From Pogona vitticeps (taxonomy: Eukaryota > Chordata > Lepidosauria > Squamata > Agamidae): DNA of 64,000 bases. Below the pieces are notes generated by a model, which was not told the DNA's origin, searched no databases, and saw only the letters and a program-made list of their open reading frames with translations. Every line of letters starts with the position of its first letter. Position 1 is the stretch's first letter. The stretch spans positions 210,867,045 through 210,931,044 of the forward strand of contig NC_135785.1 of NCBI RefSeq assembly GCF_051106095.1, given 5' to 3'. Of the stretch, positions 37,559 through 51,008 are shown one piece after another. The translations under genes and the position numbers were made by a program.

Positions 37559-37754
37559 CAGCTACTCTCAGTCGATAGCCATATGGACCCCTGGGAGGCC
37601 CTGGCACATTTGAAGGGGTACAGCCACAGACTGGAAACAATTCTTCACACACCACCTTCTAACACTTGTTATACGACTTATGCAATCCCGATTTGGCCCA
37701 TTTTTTTTCATACTGAGTTTATGACTATGGTTAAAAAAAGGTTGAACATGGTTC
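37559..37754. mobile_element. Decayed hAT-type MITE
   Basis: The 8-bp repeat CTTTAGAT flanks it at 37551-37558 and 37755-37762. The left end CAGCTACTCTCAGTC and the right end GGTTGAACATGGTTC are decayed versions of CAGTGGTTCTCAACC-type hAT ends. It contains GGCCCTGGCACATTTGAAGG. Confidence 0.45.
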
Positions 37755-37762
37755 CTTTAGAT

Positions 37763-40700
37763 AGTTTTGGCAGCTACCAAAGACATACCACACCTAGTTC
37801 TTTGGATCCAACATGATGGCTGAAATCCTACTGTACTTCTCGTAGCATAAAGTTATGCTTGCTGAAGTTCACAGGGCATTAAACCTAGGCAATCTGTACA
37901 CTGCCACAAATTACACACCTGAACATACAAATAACAACACACACTGACCACAGAATTGCTTCTGTAGAACTGCTTCCTGAATATGACTTTTGCCTTGGTT
38001 CATATTTTTCAATAACATTTACAACTTCAAATACAGACAATACAGCTACATAACAGGATTCTGGCCACAGTGTACTGTTTCACTGATTCAGATTTCAAAA
38101 TTGGGAAGTTCGATAATGAGACTTTACTGACTAAAATAACTGTTAAAAAGTACTGTAAATTATGTAGTGTGCCACAAGTCTTTTCTTCTTTTCTTTCTTT
38201 CAGGTGGCTAAATATCTTATTTAAGCTATGCTAAAGTGTAGTAAAACTTGGGCCAATGACTATTAAACTATTAACTCGGTCAAAGGTTCATTTAGTATAG
38301 TAAACACATTTAGAAGCAGCAGAAATGTGAAAATAAACAGAACATCAAGAGAAATTAATGTTTACTAGGTACAGAAGTCACATGATGAAAGAGTCTTAAG
38401 CATGCAAACATATACATAATCCTTTTTTAGGACAACAAATTTACACGTATTACAGATTATCTGGTGTAACTACCCAATTTGATTCTAATTTAATAAGACT
38501 TTAACACAAGGAATTTTATGTTGTGAGGTCTTCTCAACAAACAAAACCACATTTTTCAGTGCCCAGTAACCTTTTCAGACTTTACACCCATGGAGCTCAA
38601 ACTGCAGAAGCTCAGCAAGCTGATCAGATGTCTGTCTCACACTGTTGTAGGTCTGGTCACTTGACTGCCACCTGATTAGGTGGCTGAGGCAGCTTTAGGA
38701 TACTGGCCTATGTCTTAACTTTTGTGCAAACAGAATGTACAAACTCAACTCAAGAGAAGAGTGCTTTCTATCTCCTGCTTCCAAATAGTCTTGTCATCTG
38801 ATGCATTAAGATCTGTCTCAGGAATTTATATCTTCCTAGAAAGGCAGTGAACCAAAAAACATTATTTCCAAGTGCCTTAAATGGATTTGGCCTTTCGAAA
38901 AAAAGAAACAGGTCAGTAACTTCTTGTACATATTAAGAACTGAGCTGTTTATTTTTTAATGACTCCTGATACTTTTTGATAAAGATAATATATAAGTTCC
39001 TGCCTAAAACACTCATTCAGACATTTTTAGATGAATACTGAACTTTCTTGCTATTAACCACACTTATGATCCCTAAGGCAATGTCTGGGTGAAATCCATG
39101 GTGATTTTACTTTTATCTTTCATAAACACAGTTTAATTCCACACTGAAGATATTTTACAGGAAGAACTGCTGGCAAAACTTTTCATAATTCAACATTTGG
39201 AAACAATTAATACCTATACTTGATTAAGAATGCTGTACTTTAAAGATGTATATATATATTTTTCAACTGAGTATGATCTTTACACAGAACTCCACTGATA
39301 TGGAAAGGAAATAAAAATTTAAATAGTTTAAGGGAACAATATTGCATAAGCTAATCACAAAGAAACTGAAAATTATTCTTTATAATGTCAGGATATAATA
39401 AAATATTTTGGGCTTGCACATTGTGTACTAAGAGAGCAAAAATCTAAACCCTTAAGTATAGAAGTACAGAATACCTAAGGTGTGACACAAGACCATGTAT
39501 GTGCCACAAGAAAGCATTTATCTTTTCCCCATATTTGGAGAACTACATGAAATACACCTTCAATAACATTTTAAAAAATGTAAGCACATGCAAATAGAAA
39601 AAACAGTTTAGTGAGCAGGGGAAAAATATTTGGCAAACACATATAACATTTACCGTATTTTTCGCTCCATAAGACGCACCTTTCCATAAGACGCACCAAT
39701 TTTTTAGGAGAAGAAAAGAGGAAAATATAATCTGTTTTCTTTGCTCCATAAGACACACAGACTTTCCACCCCCCTGTTTTGTGGGGGAAAAGTGCGTCTT
39801 ATGGTGCGAAAAATACGGCATAATAGTAAGGCACATGAATGCGGCTTTATTATCTTGGTGTTACAATGCCAGGTTGCAAAATTTATTTCTTCTCCTGCTT
39901 ACTCCAGACAATGTATGGAATAACATTTTTAAAGGTGTATCTTACGTGATATTATTAGAAAATTTGCTGGAAGACATCTGATGAATATTGTGTAGTGAAA
40001 CAAAACAGAACCCAAATGGAACATTTTTGCAATGTTGTAGGTTCTTTGCTTTCAGAGGTTTTATACCAAGGCCACAAAGAAAGTCTTTCCTAGTCAAATA
40101 AAATTCAATACTATCAAGATATTGCATAGAAAATCACAGTTACATGAATATCACTGATATTTCACTCCAGGTTCTCATCATTAACAATGGCTGTCACTAA
40201 ATTTATACGTGAATTTATTCTCAAACGCTCATTTAATCTCACTTCCTGCACTTACAGAACTACTTTTCAATGCCATTTTAACTTGTTGTTTAGCTTGTTG
40301 TACTGATGTAGCAATCTAACCTCTTCCTCTTGAGCACAGGTCTACATAAACATGACAACCATTAATATAAACCATACTGATAGAAGGGAAGCCCATACAG
40401 GGTACTCTATTGCAAATAGGGATAAAAGTCAAGAAACTAATTACTTTACAAAAACATATGTCTCCATTCCATTCCAACAAAATTACAGATGATATTCAAA
40501 AAGAGCTGCATATTGAAAAAAGCAAACCAATGGAATAATTTTGAGAATCAACTATATAGCTAGCCTTTTAGAGCTCCCAGACATTCTCCAGCAGCCTAGC
40601 CAGAATTATCCCAAAATGTTTTCATCACTAAGCAATACATGTCTTTTATAATGAAGCATAAAAATTAACTTGGCGATTTCACATTTTAAACATGGTTTGT

Positions 40701-42267
40701 TGGATTTTACCAGAAATCTCACTATCTGAAATCTGCCCTCACTCCTTTCAAACCCGAAATGACAGCTTAGCTTCTAAGGATATAAATTAGTATATACATA
40801 TACATATGAAGTTCAAATTCAGATGTGTGTTACATATCTGTACTGCCCACATATGTAAAGGTGAGAACTAGCGAAGACTCAATGTAAAATTTCATCTTTT
40901 TCAAAAATCAATTTTAAAAGCATGTTCTAACCAGTGCCACACAAATAACATCAGCTACAAGAAATGATAAACTGTTTACTTGATCACAGAGGTCAAACGT
41001 CTAGTTTATATTTTATTTAAACCATAGCATTCCAGGACCAGCTGTCACTTTGTATTTTCATAAACTAGGCAGGAGAGTTCATTTACGTTTCTGCTAACCA
41101 TGCAAGATTATTTTGTAGACTGTCAAATCACACCTACACCCAATTCCCAGCCTGAAACATTCTTCTTGATGTTGGATATTGTATCCACAAGAACAAATAA
41201 AATTAATCACAAGAACAATTATTTCAATTTTAAAATGATTTAAACAATAATTAAGGTTGTCTACTGTGACCTTTTTTATTTTGTTTTATTTTATTGTGTC
41301 TTTATAATTAGTTTACATCTCACACTGGATCTCTCTGAAAGTCCGAGATAATTTCTACTGGCAGTGTAGCATCTGCCTTATATCACAGTACAATACTGGC
41401 CTAAATCCAGTATCAGTCTTATCTAGATTAGAACCATTAAAATCAATGGGGTTTGCATTGCTTGCGACATATGTCTATTATGGGTAGGACTATCACTGGC
41501 TTTAGCTCACTGGTTTATTCTAACTGGACGTGGCTCTCCATAATCTTGGGTAGAAGAGTCTCTCATCATCATCTACCTGATACTCTCCCCCTCCTAACTG
41601 GAACTATAAGCAGTTGAACCTGGGCCACTCTGCCTATAAAACATCAATCAGTGGAAGCTAAGATCATATTCAATACCCTCTCATTTTTATTACATCAAAC
41701 AAAGATAGTCTCAAATTGTTACTACTCCAATTCCTGCACTGTTCACATCTTTCAAAATCTGCAGATACAACAAGTTGTTTTAATTCAAACAAACTTGTTT
41801 TAATTCAAAAAGATTGCATGTTCCACTTGAAGAACTTCAAGTTGGATCAGATCTAGGGTTTTTTCAACTGGTCTGGCTTAAGAGAAGTGTAGAGAAAGGA
41901 CATTTCATTTGCTTGCATAAAAAACAGCCACTAACACTGAGAGGGGTGTCAGTTACAACACAGGCTTTTAACAGTGGTCCATAAATTACCAACTGTGACC
42001 AAAGAGATCACTTGCTTGTATCACCAAAAGGTTTTTTAAAAGCATTTACTCCCAACAACTGCTGTTATACCTACGATGTCTAATAGGACCGTCTGGAGGG
42101 CCACAGGTTGTTCAGATCCTGGAATCCATTCGCTCTTCAGAATTCAAAGAATATTATATTTTTTCTCATTGTAAGAATATGCGCATTTCTACACAGGCGA
42201 AGCTATATGTGGCAGAGACCTCTGTTTCACATATTATGAAGAGATGCATCTATGTTTCTTACTTATT
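37763..42267. other. Repeat-poor AT-rich intergenic stretch
   Basis: Apart from one MITE at 39653-39818 I see no interspersed repeat in about 4.5 kb. No open frame looks like an exon. It could belong to a very long CXADR 3' UTR, a noncoding transcript or a regulatory region; nothing in the sequence decides. Confidence 0.35.
39653..39818. mobile_element. hAT-like MITE, TATTTTTCGC ends
   Basis: The left end CCGTATTTTTCGCTCCATAA and the complemented right end CCGTATTTTTCGCACCATAA are inverted for about 27 bp, through AGACGCAC. It is 166 bp and noncoding. I could not see a clean 8-bp target duplication, so hAT is tentative. Confidence 0.7.
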
Positions 42268-42522
42268 GCAGCTTACTTATGGCACAGTGGTTAAACTGCT
42301 GTACAGCAGCTAAAACTGTGCTCACGACCTGGGGTTCAATCCCAGGTAGCCAGCTCAAGGTTGACTCAGCCTTCTATCCTTTCCAGGTTGGTAAAATGAG
42401 CACCCAGCTCACCGAGGGGAGGGGAAGGGGCAATGTGTAGCCTGCATAATTAACTTGTAAACTGCCCACAGAGCACTTTAGCATTACAGAGCGGTATATA
42501 AGCAGCAGGCTTTGCTTTTATT
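42268..42522 (+). repeat. tRNA-derived SINE, near full length
   Basis: TGGCACAGTGGTTAAACTGC (box A), GGGGTTCAATCCCAGGTAG (box B), CTTCTATCCTTTCCAGGTTG, and the tail ending GAGCGGTATATAAGCAGCAG match the 9250-9513 element. A TTTA/GTTT simple repeat follows. Confidence 0.85.
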
Positions 42523-42591
42523 TATTTATTTGTTTGTTTATATAAATAAATAAACAAACAAACAAACAAACAAACAAATAAATAAATAAAT

Positions 42592-42752
42592 GTTGGTACC
42601 TATTTATCTACTTTTGAGCTGCTAGGTTGGCAGGAGCTGGGACAAGTGACAGGAGCTCACTCCACCATGTGGATTCGATCTTACGATTGCTGATCTTCTG
42701 ACCTTGCAGCACAGAGGTTACTGCGGTTTAACCTGCAATGCTACCACATCCC
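42592..42752 (-). repeat. Sauria-type SINE head, truncated
   Basis: It carries the minus-strand SINE head: CACCATGTGGATTCGATCTT, CTGACCTTGCAGCACAGAGG and GCGGTTTAACCTGCAATGCT match the copies at 48609 and 60921. The 3' half is missing; it abuts (AAAC)n/(AAAT)n repeats at 42520-42590. Confidence 0.8.
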
Positions 42753-45000
42753 GTGTTTACGGTGTCTTTTTTCTTTTGTTTTTATCTGATGTGGCATCAA
42801 TCAATTTGCACAGCATGTCACTAGTGTGTACCTCCTATAAGCTTAAATCTCACTGATAATCAAAAATAGGGTAGGCCTACTCAGCCGGTGAGATTTACTT
42901 AACTGTTTATTCCCCATTCAGCAGCAGAATTAATGGGTCTATTATCTTTGGGACTACAAACTGGATCTAGATCACAATGTTTAGAATGGTTCTAGATACC
43001 TATGACGGTTCTGCCAATTTTATTTTCTTTAATTTAGATTTATTAAGAGACATGCAGAAAATGAAGAATGAGCATGATTCACACATATGCAAAAAATAAC
43101 AATCACCAAACTCAACTTTAAATCATAGGTAGGACAAGACAGAAGGAAAGCACACAAACACATTGCAACAGAACATCAGATTAGTTGTTTTTGCTAATAA
43201 CTTTATTTCAAGTGATACAGAACTACAGTAATTTGGACTTTTCTTATAAATGCCAGTGCTTATACTTAAAATTATGAAAGAAAAGCATATAAATTGCATC
43301 ACTGCCAAATCAAAACCCTATGGTGGTGTTTCACGAATATCCTGTATTATTGCTCCAACTGCTGAATTCTACCCAAACATTAAGCTAAAATTAAGGGCTA
43401 AACTTCCCTAATGAACACAATGCAAAAAGGGCCCTATTATTCTCCTCCATCTTAAAAAATGCATAATTCTTGGCAAAAAGAGTTCCATATATCAAGAACA
43501 AAAACATGATCATCAGAGCTAAAATGCAATGGTTACTTCCGTAACAGTGAAGAGGACAAAACTAAATAGTTTATTTCAAAATGTAATTGCTAGTCGCTGT
43601 TTACCAAAATATAGACCTTTTGTAAAATTTCCACTTTGAAAAAGAATCAATTTTAAATCAAAAACATCAATAAAGTGTTGTGCTGCTCTAGTTACTCTTA
43701 CAGGACTTGTAAATCTAGCTACGATTAATAGTTATACATTTAAATGAAGCTCATATTTGATTTCTTTTTTCTTTAAAAGCAACAAATATATTTCATAATG
43801 ACCATAATATTACAGTTAATTTTAAAAAAGCACAATCACATTAAAATTAATATATTAAACTGTAGTGCATACCATACAGGTGGACCAGATTTATTTATAT
43901 AACTGTTTGCTGCCTTAAGAAAACAGGGCATAAAGAAAACATCATTAAGAAGTATTATCACTACATGTGGTGTTAAGGGCTATGTATATTTTTCTTTTAT
44001 TACCCCTTTTCTTGCACATTAGTACTATTAACGTATCAACAACTACTTCACTGATCCAATACTTATTTCAAAGGGTCTAATCCAATTCAAATGAAATGAC
44101 AGCTTAGCACATAACATTAAGGATATCTTTACCTATCAATTCCCCCACCCCAATGGCAGTGTGCAAAATCTCTCCGGAGGTCAATGCCATCATCATGGCT
44201 CTGAACTGCAGCCATGTCAAGGAATCCAAATAGCAGAGTACAATACAAATGAGCTGAACACCCAGCTACCACCGGCATCTCAGTGAAGAGGTATTTAATA
44301 ATATTAGCAGAAGGCCATCCACAGCCTCCTCTATTTCCGTAGTGTAAAATTCAGTCCTTCTCCTGGTATGTCAAAGCAGTAGCAGTAGGTGCGGCATACA
44401 AGGCCTGAAGAAAACCTAACGTTTTGAGATCTTTTTGAGTTGTCCTTCAGAGTGGACTGGTGTTTTAGTCATTCAATAGGGTCTAAAAGTGAAATGCTTG
44501 AAGGAGACTCTGTCCCAAGTCACTTTGTACCTAAAATATAGAGCTCTACTGTGTCAGTTTCTATTACAACAATATCCATGCAATTTGATAAATAAGTATA
44601 CACTGTCAAGGATTAGAAGCCTAAGAGCTATTCTGAAGGCACATCATGCTACCCTTCATTCTATCCATTTATTATTTTCATGTGAGGTGACAAGTTTTAA
44701 ATATGCAAAAATTCTTCTGACTGCTTGACCCATTTATTTGACAAGTAGAAAATACTGGAACAATGTTGCATGGGCACACTTTATATTCATTAACTGTATA
44801 ATATAGGACTTGGAAAATATATAATGTATAATACAGTGGTCACTGGAAAACTGTACATTGACAAACAAACTACTCTAAGCAATGTTACAAAATTCTGGAT
44901 TATACCACTTCAAAGTACAGTTATAGTCCCAGAGAAATGTATTAGCCAGCAAGCAGTCAAATACAAAACACTTTCTCCCAGGAATAGGTATGCTCCTGGG

Positions 45001-45420
45001 CAGTGGTGCCTCGCTTAACGGCGATAATCAGTTCCAGGAAAATCGCTCTTAAGCGAAAACGTCGTAGAGCAAAAATAAAAAGCCCATTGAAATGCATTGA
45101 AAACCGTTCAATGCATTCCAATGGGCTAAAAACTCACTGTCCAGCGAAGATCCTCCACACGGCAGCCATTTTCAGTGCCGTATAGCAAGGAATCCGTCCC
45201 TAAACACAGCAGGGAGCCATTTTAATTACCCAGTGGCCATTTTGAAACTGCTGATCAGCTGTTAAAAAAACACTGTTTTGTGAAGAATCGGTTCCCGAAG
45301 CAGGGAACCTCATCGCAAAGCGAAAAAAACCTATTTAGACTATCGTTTTGCAATCGCAAAAACATTGTCGTGAAGCAGATTTGTCGTAATGTGGGGCAAT
45401 CGTAAAGCGGGGCATGACTG
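45001..45420. mobile_element. Tigger-like MITE
   Basis: It starts CAGTGGTGCCTCGCTTAACG and ends AAGCGGGGCATGACTG followed by TA. The left TA is not preserved. The interior shares GAAGATCCTCCACACGGCAG and CCATTTTGAAACTGCTGATC with the 56546 copy. Confidence 0.85.
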
Positions 45421-47159
45421 TATTTGTATGTGTGTAAAACACAAAGACACAGTGGCTCTACTATGTTAAAAATTCAAAGGATTTCATACTGCATATTTAG
45501 TTTTTATTAAACCTTTGCTAATCTCTTATTTTCAAATCCTTGTCATCCAATATACCGAGAAAGAGGAACAAGTTCCATGAAGAATAGTGTGAAGCCACAT
45601 AAAGGTTAATATCCACACAGGAACAAGCAAAAAGGAGCCACTTTGAAATACAGCACATTATGCAAGCACTTAAGCAATATCTGAAACAATGGCTGGAAAA
45701 AGTAAACATCAAGTAAGCAGGAACTAAGTCCCTGTGTTGTACTGAAAACTACATCTTCCTATTGTAGTACTGTTAAGAAAAGTAAAGTCAGGCACCAATA
45801 TATTTCATAGTTGAAACTGAATGTACAATCAAGTTTAAAGTTTATTGAAAAGGCACAGTTGAAAAAAAATCTTAGAATCAATGGTATCAGGTAACCTTGG
45901 TCCTAAAACATTTCAGTATACTATTTACACACTTAAAATTCAATTCAGCATCTAAACTTAGCAATAAAGGCTGGTGCACTCTGTATAATTGACCTAATAC
46001 ATGAAAATATCAGATCTAGACAACTAAGAAAATTAAAGATATTTACAGTCATTATTTCAGTTACACACAGAGAGGGATGGGTCACATTTCTTCAAATTTG
46101 AAAAGTAGGCAATTCAGACACTGTAATTTGACAACAAACTATATACACTAATACAGTTTCCTGCATTGGTGGCGTAAGTATCTACAGTTGACAATTTAAA
46201 TGATGGGTGGGGTGGGGTGGGGGGTCACACAAATTCATTTCAAACAACTTCCTAATAATTCATCTAGTTACGGATCAGAAAAATCTTAAGGAGAGATTTC
46301 AGTTTACATCATTCCATTCCCTTTATAGCATTTTATTCCTTCATAAATTATATCAATTATAAATTATACCCAGATGAGAGGCATTATGTCTTAAAATGCT
46401 ATCTGAACATTTTGGAAGAAACTAGTGAGGATATCGGTACAGTAATACACCACATAATGCAGCCCCATACAACACTGATTAGTACAGCACAGATGCTCAG
46501 AGGCTATTCTGTGGTGCTTGTGGGAGGGTCCAGACTACCTAAAGAAGCTAACCAGACCTTTGGGAGACCTGTGGACTGCTCTACCTGCTTTGCGTAGAGG
46601 ACAATCAGGTCTCCAGGAGACTTACTTTCCTGCTTTGTACTGCAGGTAACCCAGTCCTCTGGAACTCCTACCATAAGGCACAATGTTAAAATGCTCCAAT
46701 TAGTGCTGATTCTAAGGGCTCCACTTTCCTGGAACACATCTTCAGTGCTAAGTGGAGTATTACTGTATTTCAAGAAAGTCGAGAAACAAATATTTTACCC
46801 TAACAACCCTCACTTAGTTCTTAGAATAGTTTCCACAACATTAAAATATTAAATATTTCCAGTAAACACTTGTGCTATTATTTTAGTATTTCAAAACCCA
46901 ATTCTGATTCCATGTATATACATAGATCCAAAGTAAGCAAATCTGTACGGAGGTCAAGGCATCTAATGGAAAGGTCAAAGTAAGAAAGATCATCTTTAAA
47001 ATGCTGATGGTTAAATCAAATATTAGTGCCATTTACAGTCTAATTGAGTTTAACAACTAAAAACTTTGATGTACCGGCAGGCTTTCCCGTTTATTAATTC
47101 CTGATCACCCTTCCTTTTTCCTCCTTAGTTTTCCCTTATCCTTTGTATGATTTATTTAA

Positions 47160-47262
47160 CCGTATTGTTGTTGTTTATCGTTGTAAGCCGCCTAGAGTAA
47201 TCTTGGTTGATTAGATAGGCGGGATATAAATAAAATAAATAAATAAATAAATAAATAACAGG
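47160..47262 (+). repeat. Retroposon 3' end with (AAAT)n tail
   Basis: GTAAGCCGCCTAGAGTAATC, then TAGGCGGGATATAAATAAAA and AATAAATAAATA, is a widespread reptile LINE/SINE 3' end. Related tails occur at 50326-50372 (minus) and 57395-57470 (plus). Confidence 0.65.
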
Positions 47263-47975
47263 TCTTTCCTAGCCTCCAAATATTACTTTCAGAATATGAT
47301 TTTTAGGTGTTCTTCCTCTTTTTTTTTTGGTCAGATGGGAAATTAATAATACGTTCTATATTCTAGGCAGTAAACATAAGGTATCAAAACAGTCACATAT
47401 GTTGCAAAACAAGCAATACAGTATAACCTAGTGGATCGTTTCCATGTCCACAATAACTATTTTCATCTTACAAAAAAGAAGACTACTGGTAGGACTTGGT
47501 TAAGCATTAAGCTCAACGCAAACTGAGCGCATTGTGTCTAACTGAAACTGACAATTCATTAAAAAGTTCCAAATTGCGGAGAAATGTACTCCAGAATCTC
47601 TATTATATGATGTCCATGTTTAAACAAAACATTTTCATCACCGTATCAAATATATTTCATTCATTCTAAAATGTAAAGACAAACACTTCATGTCATGCAG
47701 TTTGGTGCCACTATTATCTCAAAAGCAAACAAATCTAAGTGGTTATTTTGGAACCCATATGGTCTTTGAATATCGCCAGTGTTGCAATGTTAGAAATGAT
47801 TATGCTTCCTTCAAAACGTTCAATTTTTAGGTCAAAAACTAATACAAAACTGATGAATCAAGCATACTTCTTGATGCTCAAAAATCAATCCTACAAATAT
47901 GTAAAAGTATCATACTGGAACAAATTAATCATCAATGTTTCTACTGAACTGTAGGAAGTGTAAAATGATGTTATA

Positions 47976-48243
47976 CTATACAATGGAACCATCTTTGCTT
48001 TGTGCTGGAATCATCACAGGAATAGCTCCCATTCTACTTAGATTAGGTGCAGCTACCTTTGGTGGTTCAAAATTTGGGTTTTGTGGTGAGGTACGTTGGA
48101 AGTCTTCACTTGGTACTTTGTTGTACTGAGTCTTGGCATACCCATCCATATTAGAAGGAGACATTGAACCTAAGGATGACCGATTACTGCCTATATAGCT
48201 TCGAGCAGTTGAAGTGCGACTCTTTGGAGGAGGAACATCCTCT
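47976..48243 (-). CDS. CXADR: CXADR exon 7 (cytoplasmic tail, C-terminus)
   Basis: The acceptor GATTTTTCAG|AGAGGATG opens the exon and the TAG stop is at 47976-47978. It encodes [40 protein letters not shown] and [20 protein letters not shown] followed by KDGSIV. This is the GSIV-ending isoform. A Penelope hairpin begins about 65 bp upstream of the acceptor. Confidence 0.97.
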
Positions 48244-50197
48244 CTGAAAAATCAAGCATATTGAAGAATTTATTTATGAGAGTTAAAAACAAAACGAAAC
48301 AGTGTATTGGCGAAGGCTTTCATGGCCAGCATCTAATGATTGTTGTGGATTTTTCGGGCTCTTTGGCCATGTTTTGAAGGTTGTTCTTCCTAACATTTTG
48401 CCAGTCTCTGTGGCCAGCGTCTTCAGAGGACAGGAGTAGCACTCTGTGCTCTGGTGCTACTCCTGTCCTCTGAAGATGCCGGCCACAGAGACTGGCGAAA
48501 CGTTAGGAAGAACAACCTTCAAAACACGGCCAAAGAGCCCGAAAAACCCACAACAACCAAAACAAAAGAATGCTGGGGAACATTCTAATGCATATTATAT
48601 GACTACTAGGTAAAGGTTCCCCGTGACATTTAGTCCAGTTGTGTCCGACTCTAGGGGATGGTGCTCATCCTCATTTTTCAAGCTGTAGAGCCAGCGTTTG
48701 TCCGTAGACAGATTCCATGGTCACGTGGCCAGCATGACTAGACACGGAACGCCTTTACCTTCCCACCGTGGTAGTATCTATTTATCTACTCACATTTTTA
48801 CATGCTTTTGAACTGCTAGGTTGGCAGGAGCTGGGACAAGCAACGGGAGCTCACTCCATCACGTGGATTCGATCTTACGACTGCTTGTCTTCCAACCTTG
48901 CAGCACAGAGGCTTCTGTGGTTTAACGTGCAGTGCTACCACGTCCCTTTTTGACTACTACATTCTTGTATTTTCTCTTCATATTCATAGCTTTATGCTTT
49001 TGTGTACCAGTTTGCTGGGAAGGTACTACTGCACTCACATCATGCTCCATGGGCAACTGCTTAGCCATAGTGTGTTCCAAACGCTGGATTAGGTCTTTGG
49101 TCTGATCCATAATCCCTTTTTTTGTATTTTTATTGGTATCCATATGACTCAGTACCCTTTATTTCATTATGATGTCTCCCTTAAAGCTGTGTTTACAATT
49201 CATCAATGTATCAAAAATGCAACATCTTACTTTCATTGTATATCAATGCTAATCTCTATCTACCACAATTTATTCTCTACAGTGGGGTCTCTACTTAAGA
49301 ACGTCTCTACTTAAGAACAATCCAACTTAAGAACAGCTCCATTTGCTAAATTTTGCTTCTACTTGAGAGCAGAAATCCAAGATAAGAACAGGGAAAAAAA
49401 CCTTTCCTGCTCTTTTTTTAACCTTAGGTCATCTTAGGTTAAAAAAAAATTTCTCCCCCTAGTGGTAGAGGACGTATTAACCAGCCTTGCATTAGTTCCT
49501 ATGGGAACTAATGCTTCAATGTACGAAAGCACCTCTACATAACAAAAAAACAGCCAGAACGGATTAATTGGTTTTCAGTCCATTCCTATGGGAAATCTTG
49601 CTTCAACTTAAGAACGTTTCAACTTAAGAATACCATTCCAAAACGGATTAAGTTCTTAAGTAGAGGTTCCACTGTAGTTTCTATGGACGGAAAAGAGCAG
49701 ATACGGATTAAATGGTTTTCAATGCATTCCTATGGGAAATGCAGATTCAACATAAGAACCACCTTCCAATACGGATTAAGTTCTTAAGTAGAGACCCCAC
49801 TGTATTCTGTCCTGACAGAGGAATCTTGCTGAGATTTGACTTCTTCCCAATTAAAAAAGATTTGCACTGTAGCTTTGGGTAGCTAGAAGGGGTTTTCAAA
49901 AGAAGGAATTCTGCAGGAAGGATGCACTCTAGCTTGTTTCTTTTCATTTGTTTGTCAGGTATTTATTTTAAAAGCAGGATCTGAGTTTAGAATTCCTGAA
50001 AGATTTCCATACTTGAGTTAAATGTGACACAGTGCTCAAGAAGTAAAACAGCTTATGTGGGCATGTGTGGAGAAAGAAAGTTTACACTTTAAGTGCAATA
50101 TTTCTGGCACTATGGCACATCAGGGTATAGGAAATTTCAGAGGTCCAGTAGCCACACATGCCCATCCCTGGATCAAAGAAATTTGGAGGACTCTTTT

Positions 50198-50286
<89 letters not shown>

Positions 50287-50977
50287 TTATTCATTCATTC
50301 ATTCATTCATTCATTCATTCATTCTATTTATATCCCGCCTATCTGTTCAGTTACGACCACTCTAGGCGACTAGAGTGGTCATAACCCCTTCTTATGCTTT
50401 AGGCATTTTTTAAAAAAAATGATAAAGGGCCTCAATGGTGCTGGGAAGCCTTCAAAATACAGCAAAATTGCCTTCACACCTCTTAGAAGGCACAGAGACT
50501 TTTTGAGCAAAAACATGGAGTTTCTGGGGAGCTTGGGGATTCTGGAGACTGCATTTGAGCCACAGAGGTAGATGCATGACAGGCGGACATCATTCACACC
50601 ACAATCACTATCATAAGTAGTTTAAACAGAGGGAACCTACACTTCAGTGACAAAATACTGCCATTTTGCTGGGAAAAGACTCTTACAACTACACTTTAGT
50701 CCTTGTATGAAATTATGTAGGGAAAGAGGAATGAGATTAATTAACAGCATTCACAGATGTGATCTTCTGTCAGACTAAACAATTTTATTTCTTATCATTT
50801 CTCTTTATTAGTCATTCTTTTAGTTCTGTTCCTACAACAGGACTGGACAACACAAGGCCCATATGCACTGGTCCCATGCCAGTTCTTAAGAACACGAACC
50901 AACTTGAAAGCAAGGCATGGGTATCCCATGGACCTTGCTTTAAATTCAAACCAAAGCTCTTTTTTATGCCTTACCAC

Positions 50978-51008
<31 letters not shown>

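Larger units (their letters stand above)
42760..47975 (-). other. CXADR: Probable CXADR 3' UTR and downstream sequence
   Basis: AT-rich sequence follows the CXADR stop (at 47976) in gene direction. Human CXADR has a long 3' UTR of several kb, so part of this stretch is likely transcribed. Several minus-strand AATAAA signals occur (for example at about 47093, 45503 and 43202) and I cannot choose among them. It contains one Tigger-like MITE (45001-45420) and one retroposon tail (47160-47262). Confidence 0.4.

Noticed and set aside
46412-46773. Opposed frames of 61 and 89 codons near 46.5 kb
   Set aside because: No recognisable motif or splice pattern; more likely part of the CXADR 3' UTR or intergenic sequence.
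50055-50384. Regular repeats resembling a CRISPR-like or coding array
   Set aside because: Simple 4-bp microsatellites (ATCA, ATTC) with no spacers; vertebrate context.
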